DNA from: Anaerofilum hominis
GTDB lineage: Bacteria; Bacillota; Clostridia; Oscillospirales; Ruminococcaceae
Length of the DNA: 64,000 nt
Direction: 5' to 3'
Assembly (NCBI RefSeq): GCF_014287275.1
Contig: NZ_JACONZ010000005.1
Location: 124,001-188,000 of the forward strand
Shown one piece after another: positions 8,554 through 16,765 of the stretch. Position numbers and translations under genes: made by a program. Under the pieces are notes generated by a model, which ran no database searches, was not told the DNA's origin, and saw only the letters and a list, made by a program, of their open reading frames with translations. Numbering within the stretch: position 1 is the stretch's first letter; each line of letters starts with the position of its first letter.

Positions 8554-9410
8554 GCGAGAACGCGAACAGCTGCGGCACGTTATATGTGGTGGCGACGCCC
8601 ATCGGCAATCTGGGAGATCTGACGCCGCGGGCCGCCGAGACCTTTGCCCGGGCGGATTTCATCGCCGCCGAGGACACCCGGGTCACCCTCCGGCTGCTCA
8701 ACCATCTGGGGCTCAAAAAGCCGATGGTCAGCTATTATGAGCACAACCTGCGCGAGCGGGGCGAGATGATCCTGCGGCGGCTGCAGCAGGGCGAGAGCTG
8801 CGCGCTGTGCAGCGACGCGGGCATGCCCGCGGTCAGCGACCCGGGCGAAGTGCTGGTCACCGACGCGCTGGCAAGGGGCATCCCGGTGGTGCCGGTGCCG
8901 GCGGCCAGCGCCGCCGTGACGGCGCTGGCCGTGTCGGGGCAGCCCACCGGGCGGTTCTGCTTTGAGGGCTTTCTGCCGATGAACCGCCGCCAGCGCCGCG
9001 AGCGCCTGGCGGAGACCCGGGACGAGCGCCGCACCCTGATCTTTTATGAGGCCCCTCACAAGCTGGTCTCCACCCTGGCCGACCTGCTGGAGGCCTACGG
9101 CGACCGCAGCATTACCGTCTGCCGCGAACTGACCAAGCTCCACGAGCAGATATGGAAGACCACTCTCGCCCAGGCGCTGCTCTTTTACCGGGAAAACGCC
9201 CCCCGGGGCGAGTTCGTGCTGGTGGTAGCGGGCGCGCAGCCGCCGCAGCCCGAGGCCTGGACGCTGGAAGAGGCCGCCGCACTGGCCCGCAGCCTCGCCG
9301 CGGGCGGGGCCTCCGCCGCGGCGGCCTGCAAGGAGGCAGCCGCCCAAAGCGGCTTTGCAAAAAGTGAGATCTACCGCCTGCTGACCGCAGAGGCGGAAAA
9401 GGAGGGATAA
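8550..9410 (+). CDS. rsmI: 16S rRNA C1402 ribose 2'-O-methyltransferase
   Basis: A 286-residue tetrapyrrole-methylase-fold enzyme. It opens with TLYVVATPIGNLGDLTPRA, then the family motifs AEDTRVTLRLLNHL, SDAGMPAVSDPG and GFLPMNRRQRRERL are seen in order. RsmI methylates the ribose of C1402 in the decoding centre of 16S rRNA. The TTG at 8550 overlaps the trmN6 stop; the longer in-frame extension upstream is trmN6 sequence in another frame. AAGGGGAG lies before the start. Confidence 0.94.
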   Translation: MSENANSCGTLYVVATPIGNLGDLTPRAAETFARADFIAAEDTRVTLRLLNHLGLKKPMVSYYEHNLRERGEMILRRLQQGESCALCSDAGMPAVSDPGEVLVTDALARGIPVVPVPAASAAVTALAVSGQPTGRFCFEGFLPMNRRQRRERLAETRDERRTLIFYEAPHKLVSTLADLLEAYGDRSITVCRELTKLHEQIWKTTLAQALLFYRENAPRGEFVLVVAGAQPPQPEAWTLEEAAALARSLAAGGASAAAACKEAAAQSGFAKSEIYRLLTAEAEKEG

Positions 9411-9413
9411 GGG

Positions 9414-9905
9414 GTGGCCAAGCCTGCCAAATTGATCGTCGTGTCCGACTCTCACGGCAACCGGGACGGGCTGCGGGCCGTGCTGGACGCCCACCGGGAC
9501 GCCGACGCGCTGATCTTTCTCGGCGACGGCCTGAACGACCTGACGGCCGTGCAGCGCAGCGGCCCCTGCCCCATGGTCTACGAGGTGCGGGGCAACTGTG
9601 ATTATGACAAAACGATCCCCTCCGAGCGGCTGGTGAGCCTGGGCGGGCTGCTGATCTTCATGACCCATGGCAACGGCTATGAGGTCAAGGTGACCACCAC
9701 CCCGCTGCGCAAGGCCGCGGCCCAGCGCGGGGCGGATATCGTGCTGTTCGGGCATACCCACAGCCCGTATTATGCCTATATCGACGGCGTCAACCTGTTC
9801 AATCCCGGCTCGATCAGCGTGCCGCGGGTGGGGCGCCCTACCTACGGCCTGCTCCTGATCGAGGACGGCGAGCCGGAGTTTCTGCATCGGGAGGTGCCGC
9901 GATGA
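9414..9905 (+). CDS. YfcE/MJ0936-type metallophosphoesterase
   Basis: A 163-residue phosphodiesterase of the small calcineurin-like group. All metal ligand motifs are present: SDSHGN, GDGLND, GNCD, THGN and FGHTHSPY. Family members hydrolyse phosphodiesters in a metal-dependent way; physiological substrates are mostly unknown. GTG at 9414 is the start, three bases after the rsmI stop, and it overlaps birA by four bases (ATGA), so it belongs to this housekeeping operon. Confidence 0.9.
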   Translation: MAKPAKLIVVSDSHGNRDGLRAVLDAHRDADALIFLGDGLNDLTAVQRSGPCPMVYEVRGNCDYDKTIPSERLVSLGGLLIFMTHGNGYEVKVTTTPLRKAAAQRGADIVLFGHTHSPYYAYIDGVNLFNPGSISVPRVGRPTYGLLLIEDGEPEFLHREVPR

Positions 9906-10615
9906 GCCTTCGGTATCTGGACGAAGTGGACTCCACCAACAGCTGGCTGCGGCGGGAGCTGCAGGAGCTGAAGGATGGGGACGCCGTCTACACGGCCAGC
10001 CAGACCGCCGGCCGGGGCCGCCGGGGCCGCAGCTGGCAGAACCGCCCCGGCGAGGCGCTCTACTACAGCCGCCTGGTCAGGCGGCCCCTGGCGGACCCCT
10101 CTACCCTGCCCCTGATGGTCTCGCTGGCCGGGGCCGACGCGGTGCAGGCGCTCTGCGGCCGCAGGCCGGAGGTGAAATGGCCCAACGATCTGCTGTTTGA
10201 CGGCAAAAAGATCTGCGGTATCCTGTGTGAGAGCGTGCTGGAGGGCGCCGGGGCAAGCTATATCCTGGGCGTGGGGTTCAACCTGCTGCAGACGGCTGCT
10301 TTTTTTGAGGAACAGGGGCTGGACCATGCCGCCTCTCTGTTCTCTGCCACCGGGCGGCGCTGCCTGCCGGGCGACGCCGCGCTGGCGCTGGACGGCGCGC
10401 TTGCCCGCAGGCTGGACGCTTTCGCGGCCGGGGGGTTCGCGGCCCTGGCAGAGGAATACCGGGCTTGCTGCGTCAACCTGGGCCGGCAGGTCTATACCGA
10501 TACGGTGCGCGGCGTGGCCGCTGCGATCGACGATGCGGGGCGGCTGGTGGTGCGCACGCCGGAGGGAGAGGAAGCCGTCTTTACCGGCGAAGTCACGGTA
10601 CACGGCATTTATTGA
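9902..10615 (+). CDS. birA: Biotin--[acetyl-CoA-carboxylase] ligase
   Basis: A 237-residue biotin protein ligase without the N-terminal winged helix, so it should not act as a biotin repressor. Family motifs are VDSTNSWLRREL, the biotinyl-AMP loop AGRGRRGRSWQN, KWPNDLLFDGKKICGIL and the C-terminal SH3-like part. It attaches biotin to carrier lysines of carboxylases; no carboxylase is encoded in this window. The strong terminator at 10649 closes the run. Confidence 0.92.
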   Translation: MSLRYLDEVDSTNSWLRRELQELKDGDAVYTASQTAGRGRRGRSWQNRPGEALYYSRLVRRPLADPSTLPLMVSLAGADAVQALCGRRPEVKWPNDLLFDGKKICGILCESVLEGAGASYILGVGFNLLQTAAFFEEQGLDHAASLFSATGRRCLPGDAALALDGALARRLDAFAAGGFAALAEEYRACCVNLGRQVYTDTVRGVAAAIDDAGRLVVRTPEGEEAVFTGEVTVHGIY

Positions 10616-10648
10616 GGCTGCCGCTGCGCCCCGGAACCGAAAGAGAAA

Positions 10649-10686
10649 GCGATCAAAAGCAGCCGCAAGGCTGCTTTTTTGATCGC
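10649..10686 (+). terminator. Rho-independent terminator after birA
   Basis: GCGATCAAAAGCAGCC pairs with GGCTGCTTTTTTGATCGC around GCAA; the stem contains the A and T tracts, so it may act on both strands. Confidence 0.9.
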
Positions 10687-10908
10687 TTCCCGCGGTAAAA
10701 GGGGCTTTGAAGCGCCCGCTGTGTTTTAGAGTCCCCGGCTCCCGTGAGATGGCGGCTTTTTTGCCGGGAGACCGGCAGCCCGCACTTTTTTAGCAACTCT
10801 CTTTTCTGCAGATCGTCCGGCAGGCCGTGCGCCGTCCAGGACGCAGAAATAATTCGTTCCGGCCGGGGCGCGCGGGATGGGCCGCGCCTGGGCCGCCGGC
10901 CCTGCCGC

Positions 10909-10936
10909 TTGCCTTTTTCTGTGGGTCTGTTATAAT
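10909..10936 (+). promoter_or_regulatory. Sigma-A promoter of candidate ncRNA
   Basis: TTGCCT (10909-10914), 16 bases, perfect TATAAT (10931-10936). No open reading frame with a ribosome site follows before the terminator at 11054. Confidence 0.75.
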
Positions 10937-10942
10937 GGGGGC

Positions 10943-11086
10943 AGAAAAGCGGGCGGCCCGCGCCTGCGGCCTTCCGCTTTTTGAAGCTGAACTCAGGCTC
11001 GTTTTAGACGTACTGCTGGGGGCTTGGACATCCGGCACCTGATAGGCTTCAAGGGAGATGGCTGCGCTGCGGCCATCTCCTTTTTT
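10943..11086 (+). ncRNA. Candidate structured RNA of about 144 nt, family unknown
   Basis: The segment between a good promoter and a strong terminator folds by eye into three parts. Hairpin 1: AAAAGCGG (10945-10952) with CCGCTTTT (10974-10981). Hairpin 2: TTGAAGC (10981-10987) with GCTTCAA (11046-11052), then TCAGG (10993-10997) with CCTGA (11038-11042), then after a 16-nt bulge TGCTGG (11014-11019) with CCGGCA (11032-11037). Hairpin 3: the terminator stem GGAGATGGC with GCCATCTCC, followed by six T. It has no 4.5S SRP loop motif, no closed 6S-like long stem and no riboswitch core I can recognise. The stems are seen; that it is a functional RNA is inference. Confidence 0.5.
11054..11086 (+). 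terminator. Terminator of the candidate ncRNA
   Basis: GGAGATGGC / GCCATCTCC stem with a TGCGCTGCG loop and a run of six T. Confidence 0.88.
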
Positions 11087-11150
11087 ATTTCAGGGCTTTG
11101 GCCAACTTGTGCCGGCTGCGCGCAAGGCCCCGGCAGATCGTGGGCCCTGA
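11085..11150 (-). pseudogene. Possible decayed GNAT gene tail
   Basis: On the minus strand the last codons before TAA at 11085-11087 read ARSRHKLAKALK, similar to the last residues (VRSQHKFSKTVK) of the intact GNAT gene at 13783. About 26 of 35 bases also agree over the best stretch. No conserved GNAT sequence can be followed further upstream, so this may be a remnant or chance. Confidence 0.2.
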
Positions 11151-11284
11151 TGCTGGTTCCTGGCGCAGTGCGATCCTCGGACAGGGGTGCGCCTGCGGGG
11201 GCTGTTTAGGACAGCTGCTGTCGGCGTCTGCGCGTTTTGAGGGCTTTAGTTGGGCAAAAAAGCAAAACGGCGTCCAGATTTTTA

Positions 11285-11327
11285 TTCACAATGTGAATTG
11301 TGCAATGCTGAATAATATTGTACAATA
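11285..11327 (+). promoter_or_regulatory. Promoter with overlapping palindromic operators, upstream of the hydrolase gene
   Basis: TTGTGC (11298-11303), 17 bases, TACAAT (11321-11326). The -10 lies inside the perfect 12-bp palindrome TATTGTACAATA (11316-11327), and the -35 is preceded by TTCACAATGTGAA (11285-11297), a 5-3-5 palindrome. ATTGTGCAAT over the -35 is a one-mismatch copy of the -10 palindrome core. This layout suggests a dimeric repressor binding twice. Confidence 0.6.
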
Positions 11328-11358
11328 ACTGCAGTTTGATTGTGCAGAGAATAAGAGA

Positions 11359-11394
11359 GGCATAACACAACGGCCGGTGTGTTATGCCTTTTTT
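11359..11394 (+). terminator. Terminator-like hairpin in the hydrolase leader
   Basis: GGCATAACACA pairs perfectly with TGTGTTATGCC and is followed by six T. It begins about 25 bases after the predicted transcription start at 11333 and ends 90 bases before the hydrolase start, so it could act as an attenuator or end a very short RNA. Confidence 0.75.
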
Positions 11395-11484
11395 ATATGA
11401 AAAAGCAGAATTTTTTACAAAAGAAGAGAGGAGGACGGCTCGGTACAGGGACAAATATAGTTGGCGATGAAAGGAGAAGGAAAC

Positions 11485-13599
11485 ATGGAAAAGAACAGAT
11501 GGTTTTCGCTGAAAACAAAAGCCGGTGCGGGCAGGGTCATGGCGCTGTGTATGGCGGCTGTTTTGCTTTTTGGCTTTTGTGCCCACTGGATCGCTTCCGG
11601 GGGAGGAGCGGTCAAAATCACGCGGCTCACACTTGACGTGCGCGGTTCTTCGGTGGATGCGGATCTCTATTATCCCGCAGGCACTGACAGCAGCGACCGG
11701 CTCCCCGCAGTGGTGATCGCGCACGGCGGCGGCGTCTCAAAAGGGGTGACGCAGGGCCTGGCGGAAGAGTTTGCCCGCCGCGGATATGTGGTCCTGAACC
11801 CCTCTGCCTTTGGGGCGGGCATTTCCGAGCAGCCGGTGATAGACGACTATGGCCTGGACCCCGAGCAGTTCAGCATTGCCAGTACGACCGGAGTCATGGA
11901 TGCCGTGGAGTATCTGAGAACGCTTGCGTTTGTGGATCAGACCAGAATTGGCGTTGTGGGACACTCTCTGGGCGCACTGAGGACAATGCTTGCTGCGGTA
12001 AAGGACTGCGGCAATCACACGTTCAACGACTTGATGATCAATGTGTTATATGACACGTTCGGGCAGAGATTTACAGAACAGGAGATCTACCGGGACGCTG
12101 CACAGCTGGCCGGGGAACGGCTCAATGCCGACCAGCTGGCGCATTATCAGGAGATCGAAGCGGAGATCAGGGCGCAGTACGACACCCGCATCAAGTCCAT
12201 CTGCCTGTTGGGAAGCGATGGGACCATGGTGATCTCCCTGACGCCGGCAGAGGTGGCCGGCTACACCGTCGACCGCAGCGTGCAGACGAATTTTGGCATC
12301 ATTCTCGGCGTGTGGGACCACAACATCCCCGCCTTTGAGGGCCGCGACCGCTCGCAGGAGTATTGGCACACCACAGAAGAGGTCGAAAATAACCAGTGGT
12401 ATATCCTGGACACGAGCGAGCAGACCGGCTTTATGCCCGGCGCGATCTTTGATATCTCGGTGACAGACAATGAGCAGCTGAAAGCTGGAATCGAGGCCAG
12501 GAGCGCGCGGGTGTTCAATTTTATTGAGGAGACCCACTCCAAAAACTTTTACTCCGCCCAGGCCGCGGCCTATACGGTAAAGTACATGGAACAGACCCTG
12601 GGCTACAATTGCGGAGAACTGGAAGCTGCGGACACCCAGCCGCTGCCCGCGGACAACATCATCTACTTATGGCGTGAACTGTTCAACCTTGGGGCAATGC
12701 TGGCAATGGTCGCGCTTGTCATGGCGACCATCGCATTTCTCGCAAAAACGGAGTTTTTCCGCTCCTGCATCCCGGAAAAGAAAGCGGCGGTCGGGCAGAT
12801 CAGCCGAAAAAAATACTGGCTCTTTAGCGGCGTCACAGTCATCATCACCTTTGCGGCCATGTATGCGACCAACAATCTGTCTCCGCCGGAGCTTCCCTCT
12901 TTTAAGGCGCTGCCCCTGTTTGCCAGCTGGTGGCTCACCGTCCTGTTTCTTGTCATTCTGGCCGTGTGTTCTGCGATCTTCCTGATCGTATATTCCGTCA
13001 GCGACAAAAAGGCCCACGGCCAGACAAACCTTGGCCTTTTAAACATCAAACAAAAGCCCCGCAGCCTTTTAAAGATCTTACTTGCCGGCGTCATCGTCAT
13101 CGCAGTTGCCTATGGTTCGCTGACGGTGCTGCAGTATCTGTTTAACGAAGATTACCGGTGGTGGATGGCCTCTTTCTCTGAGATGAGGGCGGAGTATTGG
13201 AGATGGCTGTGGCGGTATGCGCTGCTGATGCTTCCCAGCTTTCTGGTCATCGGCGCAGCCACCAACTATACGGTGCGCACCGATATCCCCCAGTGGCGGG
13301 ATACGGCGGTCACAGTCGTCGTCAACTCGCTCGGCGTATGGCTGCTGTGTCTGGTAAATTACCTGTCGCTTCGCAGCAGCGGGGTGATGCTCAGCGACTT
13401 TATTTCCTCCTACGGCTTCCTGGTGATCGTACCGATCACGGTATATATCACCAGAAAAGCCTATCTGCTCACAAACAGCATCTGGTTTGGGGCGGTCACC
13501 AATGCTTTCCTGCTGAGCTGGTCGCTGATCTCCTCTTGCGGGCTTCATTGCAATTTCTACTACGGACAAAATTGGATCACCAATTTCTTCGGTATGTAG
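11485..13599 (+). CDS. Membrane-anchored alpha/beta hydrolase with polytopic C-terminal half
   Basis: A 704-residue protein. One hydrophobic helix (about residues 18-37) precedes an alpha/beta-hydrolase domain of the dienelactone-hydrolase/lipase type. AVVIAHGGG resembles an oxyanion strand and GVVGHSLGA (near residue 159) is the nucleophile elbow with the catalytic serine. From about residue 390 onward some eight membrane helices follow. The ATG at 11485 follows AAAGGAGAAGG; the ATG at 11461 lacks a ribosome site. The catalytic domain probably faces outside the membrane. Substrate unknown: ester or peptide-like compounds are possible. Base composition is lower in GC than the flanking core genes, and a palindromic operator precedes it, so it looks like an inducible accessory gene. 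Confidence 0.78.
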   Translation: MEKNRWFSLKTKAGAGRVMALCMAAVLLFGFCAHWIASGGGAVKITRLTLDVRGSSVDADLYYPAGTDSSDRLPAVVIAHGGGVSKGVTQGLAEEFARRGYVVLNPSAFGAGISEQPVIDDYGLDPEQFSIASTTGVMDAVEYLRTLAFVDQTRIGVVGHSLGALRTMLAAVKDCGNHTFNDLMINVLYDTFGQRFTEQEIYRDAAQLAGERLNADQLAHYQEIEAEIRAQYDTRIKSICLLGSDGTMVISLTPAEVAGYTVDRSVQTNFGIILGVWDHNIPAFEGRDRSQEYWHTTEEVENNQWYILDTSEQTGFMPGAIFDISVTDNEQLKAGIEARSARVFNFIEETHSKNFYSAQAAAYTVKYMEQTLGYNCGELEAADTQPLPADNIIYLWRELFNLGAMLAMVALVMATIAFLAKTEFFRSCIPEKKAAVGQISRKKYWLFSGVTVIITFAAMYATNNLSPPELPSFKALPLFASWWLTVLFLVILAVCSAIFLIVYSVSDKKAHGQTNLGLLNIKQKPRSLLKILLAGVIVIAVAYGSLTVLQYLFNEDYRWWMASFSEMRAEYWRWLWRYALLMLPSFLVIGAATNYTVRTDIPQWRDTAVTVVVNSLGVWLLCLVNYLSLRSSGVMLSDFISSYGFLVIVPITVYITRKAYLLTNSIWFGAVTNAFLLSWSLISSCGLHCNFYYGQNWITNFFGM

Positions 13600-13640
13600 C
13601 GCGCTGCGCAGGCTTTCCCCTGTCAGCTGCTTTTGCTCAA

Positions 13641-13678
13641 GAACAGACGGGGACCTCAACAGAGGTCCCCGTCTGTTC
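13641..13678. other. 17-bp perfect hairpin
   Basis: GAACAGACGGGGACCTC is repeated as its exact reverse complement after AACA. No T run follows, so it is either a rho-independent terminator of unusual type or an mRNA-stabilising stem after the hydrolase gene. Confidence 0.6.
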
Positions 13679-13737
13679 TATTTCGCCCTGCCCCTCAGCG
13701 TGGGACACACGGATGCGGGCCATTTTGATATGGAGTC

Positions 13738-13770
13738 AAAAAAAGCGCAGACTGCTTGTCTGCGCTTTTT
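13738..13770. terminator. Bidirectional terminator between hydrolase and GNAT genes
   Basis: GCGCAGAC / GTCTGCGC with a TGCTT loop, seven A before and five T after. It lies 12 bases beyond the stop of the minus-strand GNAT gene and closes that operon. Confidence 0.88.
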
Positions 13771-13782
13771 GGAAAGGCTTTC

Positions 13783-14211
13783 TTATTTCACGGTTTTGGA
13801 AAATTTGTGCTGGCTGCGCACGAAACCGTGACGCTCCAAAAACTCCTGGCTTTTGAGGTTGACGCGCTGACAGCTGGCCTCCAGCTCCCCGCAGCCGATG
13901 GATTTTGCCTGGCCGGAAAGGGAGATCAGCATGCCGGTGCCGATGCCCCGCCCGCGCATGGACTCCCGCACATAAAATTCTTTAAAGACCGCCGCCAGCG
14001 CGCAGCGGGACAGCAGCAGCTCCAGCTGCATATCGGCGTAGCCGACGATCTCTTCGTCCTCCAGGGCGACCACCAGCCGCCGGTGAGCGTCCTTTGCCGC
14101 CGCGCGGAACACGGCCGCAAAAACATCCTGGGGCAGGCTGCGCGCGGCCTGTTCACAGCAGAGCGCATACAGGCCCGGCAGATCTTCTTCCCTGGCGCTG
14201 CGCACAAACAT
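13783..14211 (-). CDS. GNAT family N-acetyltransferase
   Basis: A 142-residue acyl-CoA-dependent acetyltransferase. The acetyl-CoA pyrophosphate loop reads RESMRGRGIGTGML (Q/RxxGxG/A motif), and the C-terminal half shows the LEASCQRVNLKSQEFLERHGF pattern of small GNAT enzymes. The start follows AAGGAGGAGG. The substrate cannot be read from the sequence. It is the last gene of the minus-strand run beginning with rpe. Confidence 0.85.
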   Translation of the reverse strand: MFVRSAREEDLPGLYALCCEQAARSLPQDVFAAVFRAAAKDAHRRLVVALEDEEIVGYADMQLELLLSRCALAAVFKEFYVRESMRGRGIGTGMLISLSGQAKSIGCGELEASCQRVNLKSQEFLERHGFVRSQHKFSKTVK

Positions 14212-14282
14212 AACGCGTTCCTCCTCCTTTGCGGGCGGGCGCCGGCAGACCGGCGTTCCGGCCCCGTCCTGCCCGCAGAGAT

Positions 14283-15461
14283 CTAGGGCAGGACGAAAAA
14301 GCTGGTAAAGCCCGCGTCCTGGGCAGCCGTATTCGCAGCGGCAAGCGCGGCGGTGTCGATGATGCCGGCAGCGCGCAGGCCGAATGCGCCCGTGCCCCCG
14401 GCCCGGAGCGGTTCCAACAGGGCCGCAAGGGCCTGCGCGTCCGCGGCGGGCGGCACCGAGATGTTCTCGCCCGCCTCGTTGGTGGCCGCGGCAGCTTCCA
14501 GCCGCACAAAGACGCGCTGCAGGCCGAAAGACGCGGGAGAAGCGCCGTAGGGCGCGATCTCTTCACCGCTGACTGCGCCGGACGGGAACTCGAACCAGAC
14601 CTCCACGCCCTCGATGGCCTCGTACCGCTTGCCCACCTCGGCCAGCAGCTGTTCTTTGCTGCCGTCCATGGCGCCGTAGCTGGCCGCTTCCAGGCTGTAG
14701 CCCTGGGGGAACTGGAGGTTTTGGAGCAGCACCGTTTCAAAGCCGAGGTCCCGCACCTCCGCGATCAGGTCCGCGATATACTGCTGCGCGGCTGCCGAGT
14801 TGGGGTTCAGCCAGGGCTTGCCCCCCAGCTCCGCGGAGGAATCCAGCCAGGTGATATCCCCCTCGCTGCCGTATTTTACCGCCATCGAGCGGTCGGCATA
14901 GGGCGCGATGCTGTCCTTGAACGCGCACAGCCCGGCCACGGGGGTGATCCCCGCGTCGCGGAATGCCTTTGCGACCGCTGCCGCGTCGATGGTGGTGGAG
15001 GCCACCGCCGTCTGGGCCAGGGGGACCTGCGAGGGATAATAGAGATAACCGCGGTCGTCTTTCAGGGTCAGCACCACATGCTCCACCCCCTGCGCTTTCA
15101 GCTGCAGGGCCAGGGCGGCCGCTTTTTCCGGCGTGTCGGCGGCAGAAAGCGCCGCCGCGGCCCAGCCGCCGCCTGCGGTCTGCGGTACGGGCGTGGGGGT
15201 GGGCTGCGCCTGTGCGGGCTGCGAAGAGGACGCGCCGCCCGTCTCGGGCGCAGCGGAGCTGCCCGGCTCGCGGTTTTTATAGCTGTACCAGAGAGAGGAT
15301 GCAAAGTCCAGCCCCGGTTTTGCGATCAGCCAGCCAAGCCCAAAGACCACGGCCAGGATCACGACCCACAGCAGAATGCGCCGCAGCAGGTTGTTGCGGT
15401 CCCCGGAGCCGGAAAAGCTGCGCCGGTAGCGTTTGATTTTGACAGGCTTGTTCTTCTTCAA
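14283..15461 (-). CDS. Membrane-anchored putative glycoside hydrolase (DUF4015-like)
   Basis: A 392-residue protein. A basic N-terminal 26 residues precede one membrane helix (about residues 28-48), then a Ser/Pro/Gln-rich linker to about residue 105. The C-terminal TIM-barrel-like domain shows strand patterns VEHVVLTLKDDRGYLYYPS, GITPVAGLCAFKD, WLDSSAELGGKPWLNPN and FETVLLQNLQFP, as in DUF4015 putative hydrolases, which have no proven activity. It starts 45 bases after rnfA on the same strand. Such proteins may act at the cell surface; any role with Rnf is unproven. Confidence 0.7.
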   Translation of the reverse strand: MKKNKPVKIKRYRRSFSGSGDRNNLLRRILLWVVILAVVFGLGWLIAKPGLDFASSLWYSYKNREPGSSAAPETGGASSSQPAQAQPTPTPVPQTAGGGWAAAALSAADTPEKAAALALQLKAQGVEHVVLTLKDDRGYLYYPSQVPLAQTAVASTTIDAAAVAKAFRDAGITPVAGLCAFKDSIAPYADRSMAVKYGSEGDITWLDSSAELGGKPWLNPNSAAAQQYIADLIAEVRDLGFETVLLQNLQFPQGYSLEAASYGAMDGSKEQLLAEVGKRYEAIEGVEVWFEFPSGAVSGEEIAPYGASPASFGLQRVFVRLEAAAATNEAGENISVPPAADAQALAALLEPLRAGGTGAFGLRAAGIIDTAALAAANTAAQDAGFTSFFVLP

Positions 15462-15506
15462 GCGAAAGCCTCCTCTTGCAGAGTGCCGGGCGCGGACGCC
15501 GGGCGG

Positions 15507-16121
15507 TCAGATGGCGGGCGTATGGCCGGTGAACCCGTAAATGGCCAGCGCCAGGATGCCGATGTAGACCAGGGTCACCGGCAGCCCGCGGAAGGTGGCG
15601 GGCAGATTGCGGTTCTGGATCTTGCGCTGCCCCTCGTTGACCAGCAGCACGGCCAGCACATAGCCCACGGAGGAGCCCAGCGAAAAAGCCAGCGTCTGGG
15701 CCAGCGTATAGCCGCCCAGCGTGGTCAGCAGCAGGGTGCCCAGCACGCAGCAGTTGAAGGTGGCCATGGGCAGCAGCTCCACATAATCCTTGGCGGCGAT
15801 CTTGCCGCCCAGCAGCGCCACGATCAGCAGCACCACAAAAAAGGCGACTACGCTGCACAGCACCAGTACCAGCGGCTGAAAAGCCGCCTTGTACGAAAAG
15901 CTGAAACCGGCCAGCAGCCGGTTGGCAAAGTACCCCAGCAGGCTGCTGAGGAACTGCACAGAGGTCAGCAGCACCCCAAATTTGAGCAGTTCCACCGAGC
16001 CGTCGTCCACGATCTTTACCAGCCGGGACACGCCCAAAGCGCGGGTGAAGATGGCGTTTTGGGCGGCGATCGCCGCGACAGCATAGACAAAAAAGGCGAG
16101 CACAGGTCTCAAAATAGTCAT
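15507..16121 (-). CDS. rnfA: Rnf electron-transport complex subunit A-like membrane protein
   Basis: A 204-residue polytopic protein with six hydrophobic helices. The later part, LGSSVGYVLAVLLVNEGQRK, corresponds to the conserved loop of RnfA/NqrE, and FTRALGVSRLV near residue 26 matches the NAxxxxxLG region. The cysteine in TFNCCVLG sits where RnfA/RnfE carry cysteines that bind an intramembrane iron-sulfur centre. The sequence is divergent from classical RnfA. It overlaps rnfE by four bases. Subunits B, C and G are not encoded here. Confidence 0.75.
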   Translation of the reverse strand: MTILRPVLAFFVYAVAAIAAQNAIFTRALGVSRLVKIVDDGSVELLKFGVLLTSVQFLSSLLGYFANRLLAGFSFSYKAAFQPLVLVLCSVVAFFVVLLIVALLGGKIAAKDYVELLPMATFNCCVLGTLLLTTLGGYTLAQTLAFSLGSSVGYVLAVLLVNEGQRKIQNRNLPATFRGLPVTLVYIGILALAIYGFTGHTPAI

Positions 16122-16765
16122 TTTGCGTTCGCCTCCATACTCACGACCCGTTTAAAGAGGTTGCGGATCCAGCGCCAGAAGGCGGCGAGGATGCCGATGA
16201 GGACAAAGCCGCCGCAGGTGAGCTGCGCCATGGGCAGGGCGGGCCGGACCGTCACCGGGTGGCCGAACAGGCTGCCCGCGCCCAGCAGTTCGCGCAGCGC
16301 CGCCACCAGGAAAAGGGCCAGCAGAAAGCCGCAGGTCGTGATCAGGCCTTTGCGCAGCGCAGTGGGCACGCGTTCTTTCTGGGGCCGCTCATACCGCTTG
16401 ATGATGATCGGCTCCACCACCAGCAGCGGCAGATACAGGCCCACCGCCTGGATGCCCACGCCGAACAGGGCGTTTGCGGCAAACCAGACCCCGATGTAGA
16501 GCACGGCGGCCGTGAGCGCATAGGTCACCCCGCGAAAGCGCAGATAGTTTCCGCGGGAGAGCAGGGCCGCCAGCACACGGGTGGGGGTCAGCAGCAGCAG
16601 TACCGCAAAGCCCAGCACCAGCGCGTTGTTCAGGTTGGTGGCGGCGACCACGATGGGGGCCAGCCCCAGCCCCTGCATAAAGACGGGGTTATTGAAAAAG
16701 AAACGGTCCCGGTGCATCAGGCGGTCCATATTTTCGGCATAATAAAGGCTGCGTTCCTGTTTCAT
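16118..16765 (-). CDS. rnfE: Rnf electron-transport complex subunit E-like membrane protein
   Basis: A 215-residue membrane protein with about six helices. NNPVFMQGLGLAPIVVAATNLNNALVLGF is the classical RnfE/NqrD opening, with the NP and GLGLAP motifs followed by the helix that holds a small polar residue. The equivalent of the conserved intramembrane cysteine in the second helix is not visible, but LITTCGFLLALF carries one in the later half. Overlaps by four bases on each side couple it to rnfD and rnfA. Confidence 0.8.
   Translation of the reverse strand: MKQERSLYYAENMDRLMHRDRFFFNNPVFMQGLGLAPIVVAATNLNNALVLGFAVLLLLTPTRVLAALLSRGNYLRFRGVTYALTAAVLYIGVWFAANALFGVGIQAVGLYLPLLVVEPIIIKRYERPQKERVPTALRKGLITTCGFLLALFLVAALRELLGAGSLFGHPVTVRPALPMAQLTCGGFVLIGILAAFWRWIRNLFKRVVSMEANAK

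Noticed and set aside
10943..11086. Assigning the structured RNA to 6S, SRP or a riboswitch class
   Set aside because: The long closed stem of 6S, the SRP apical loop and known riboswitch cores are not visible.
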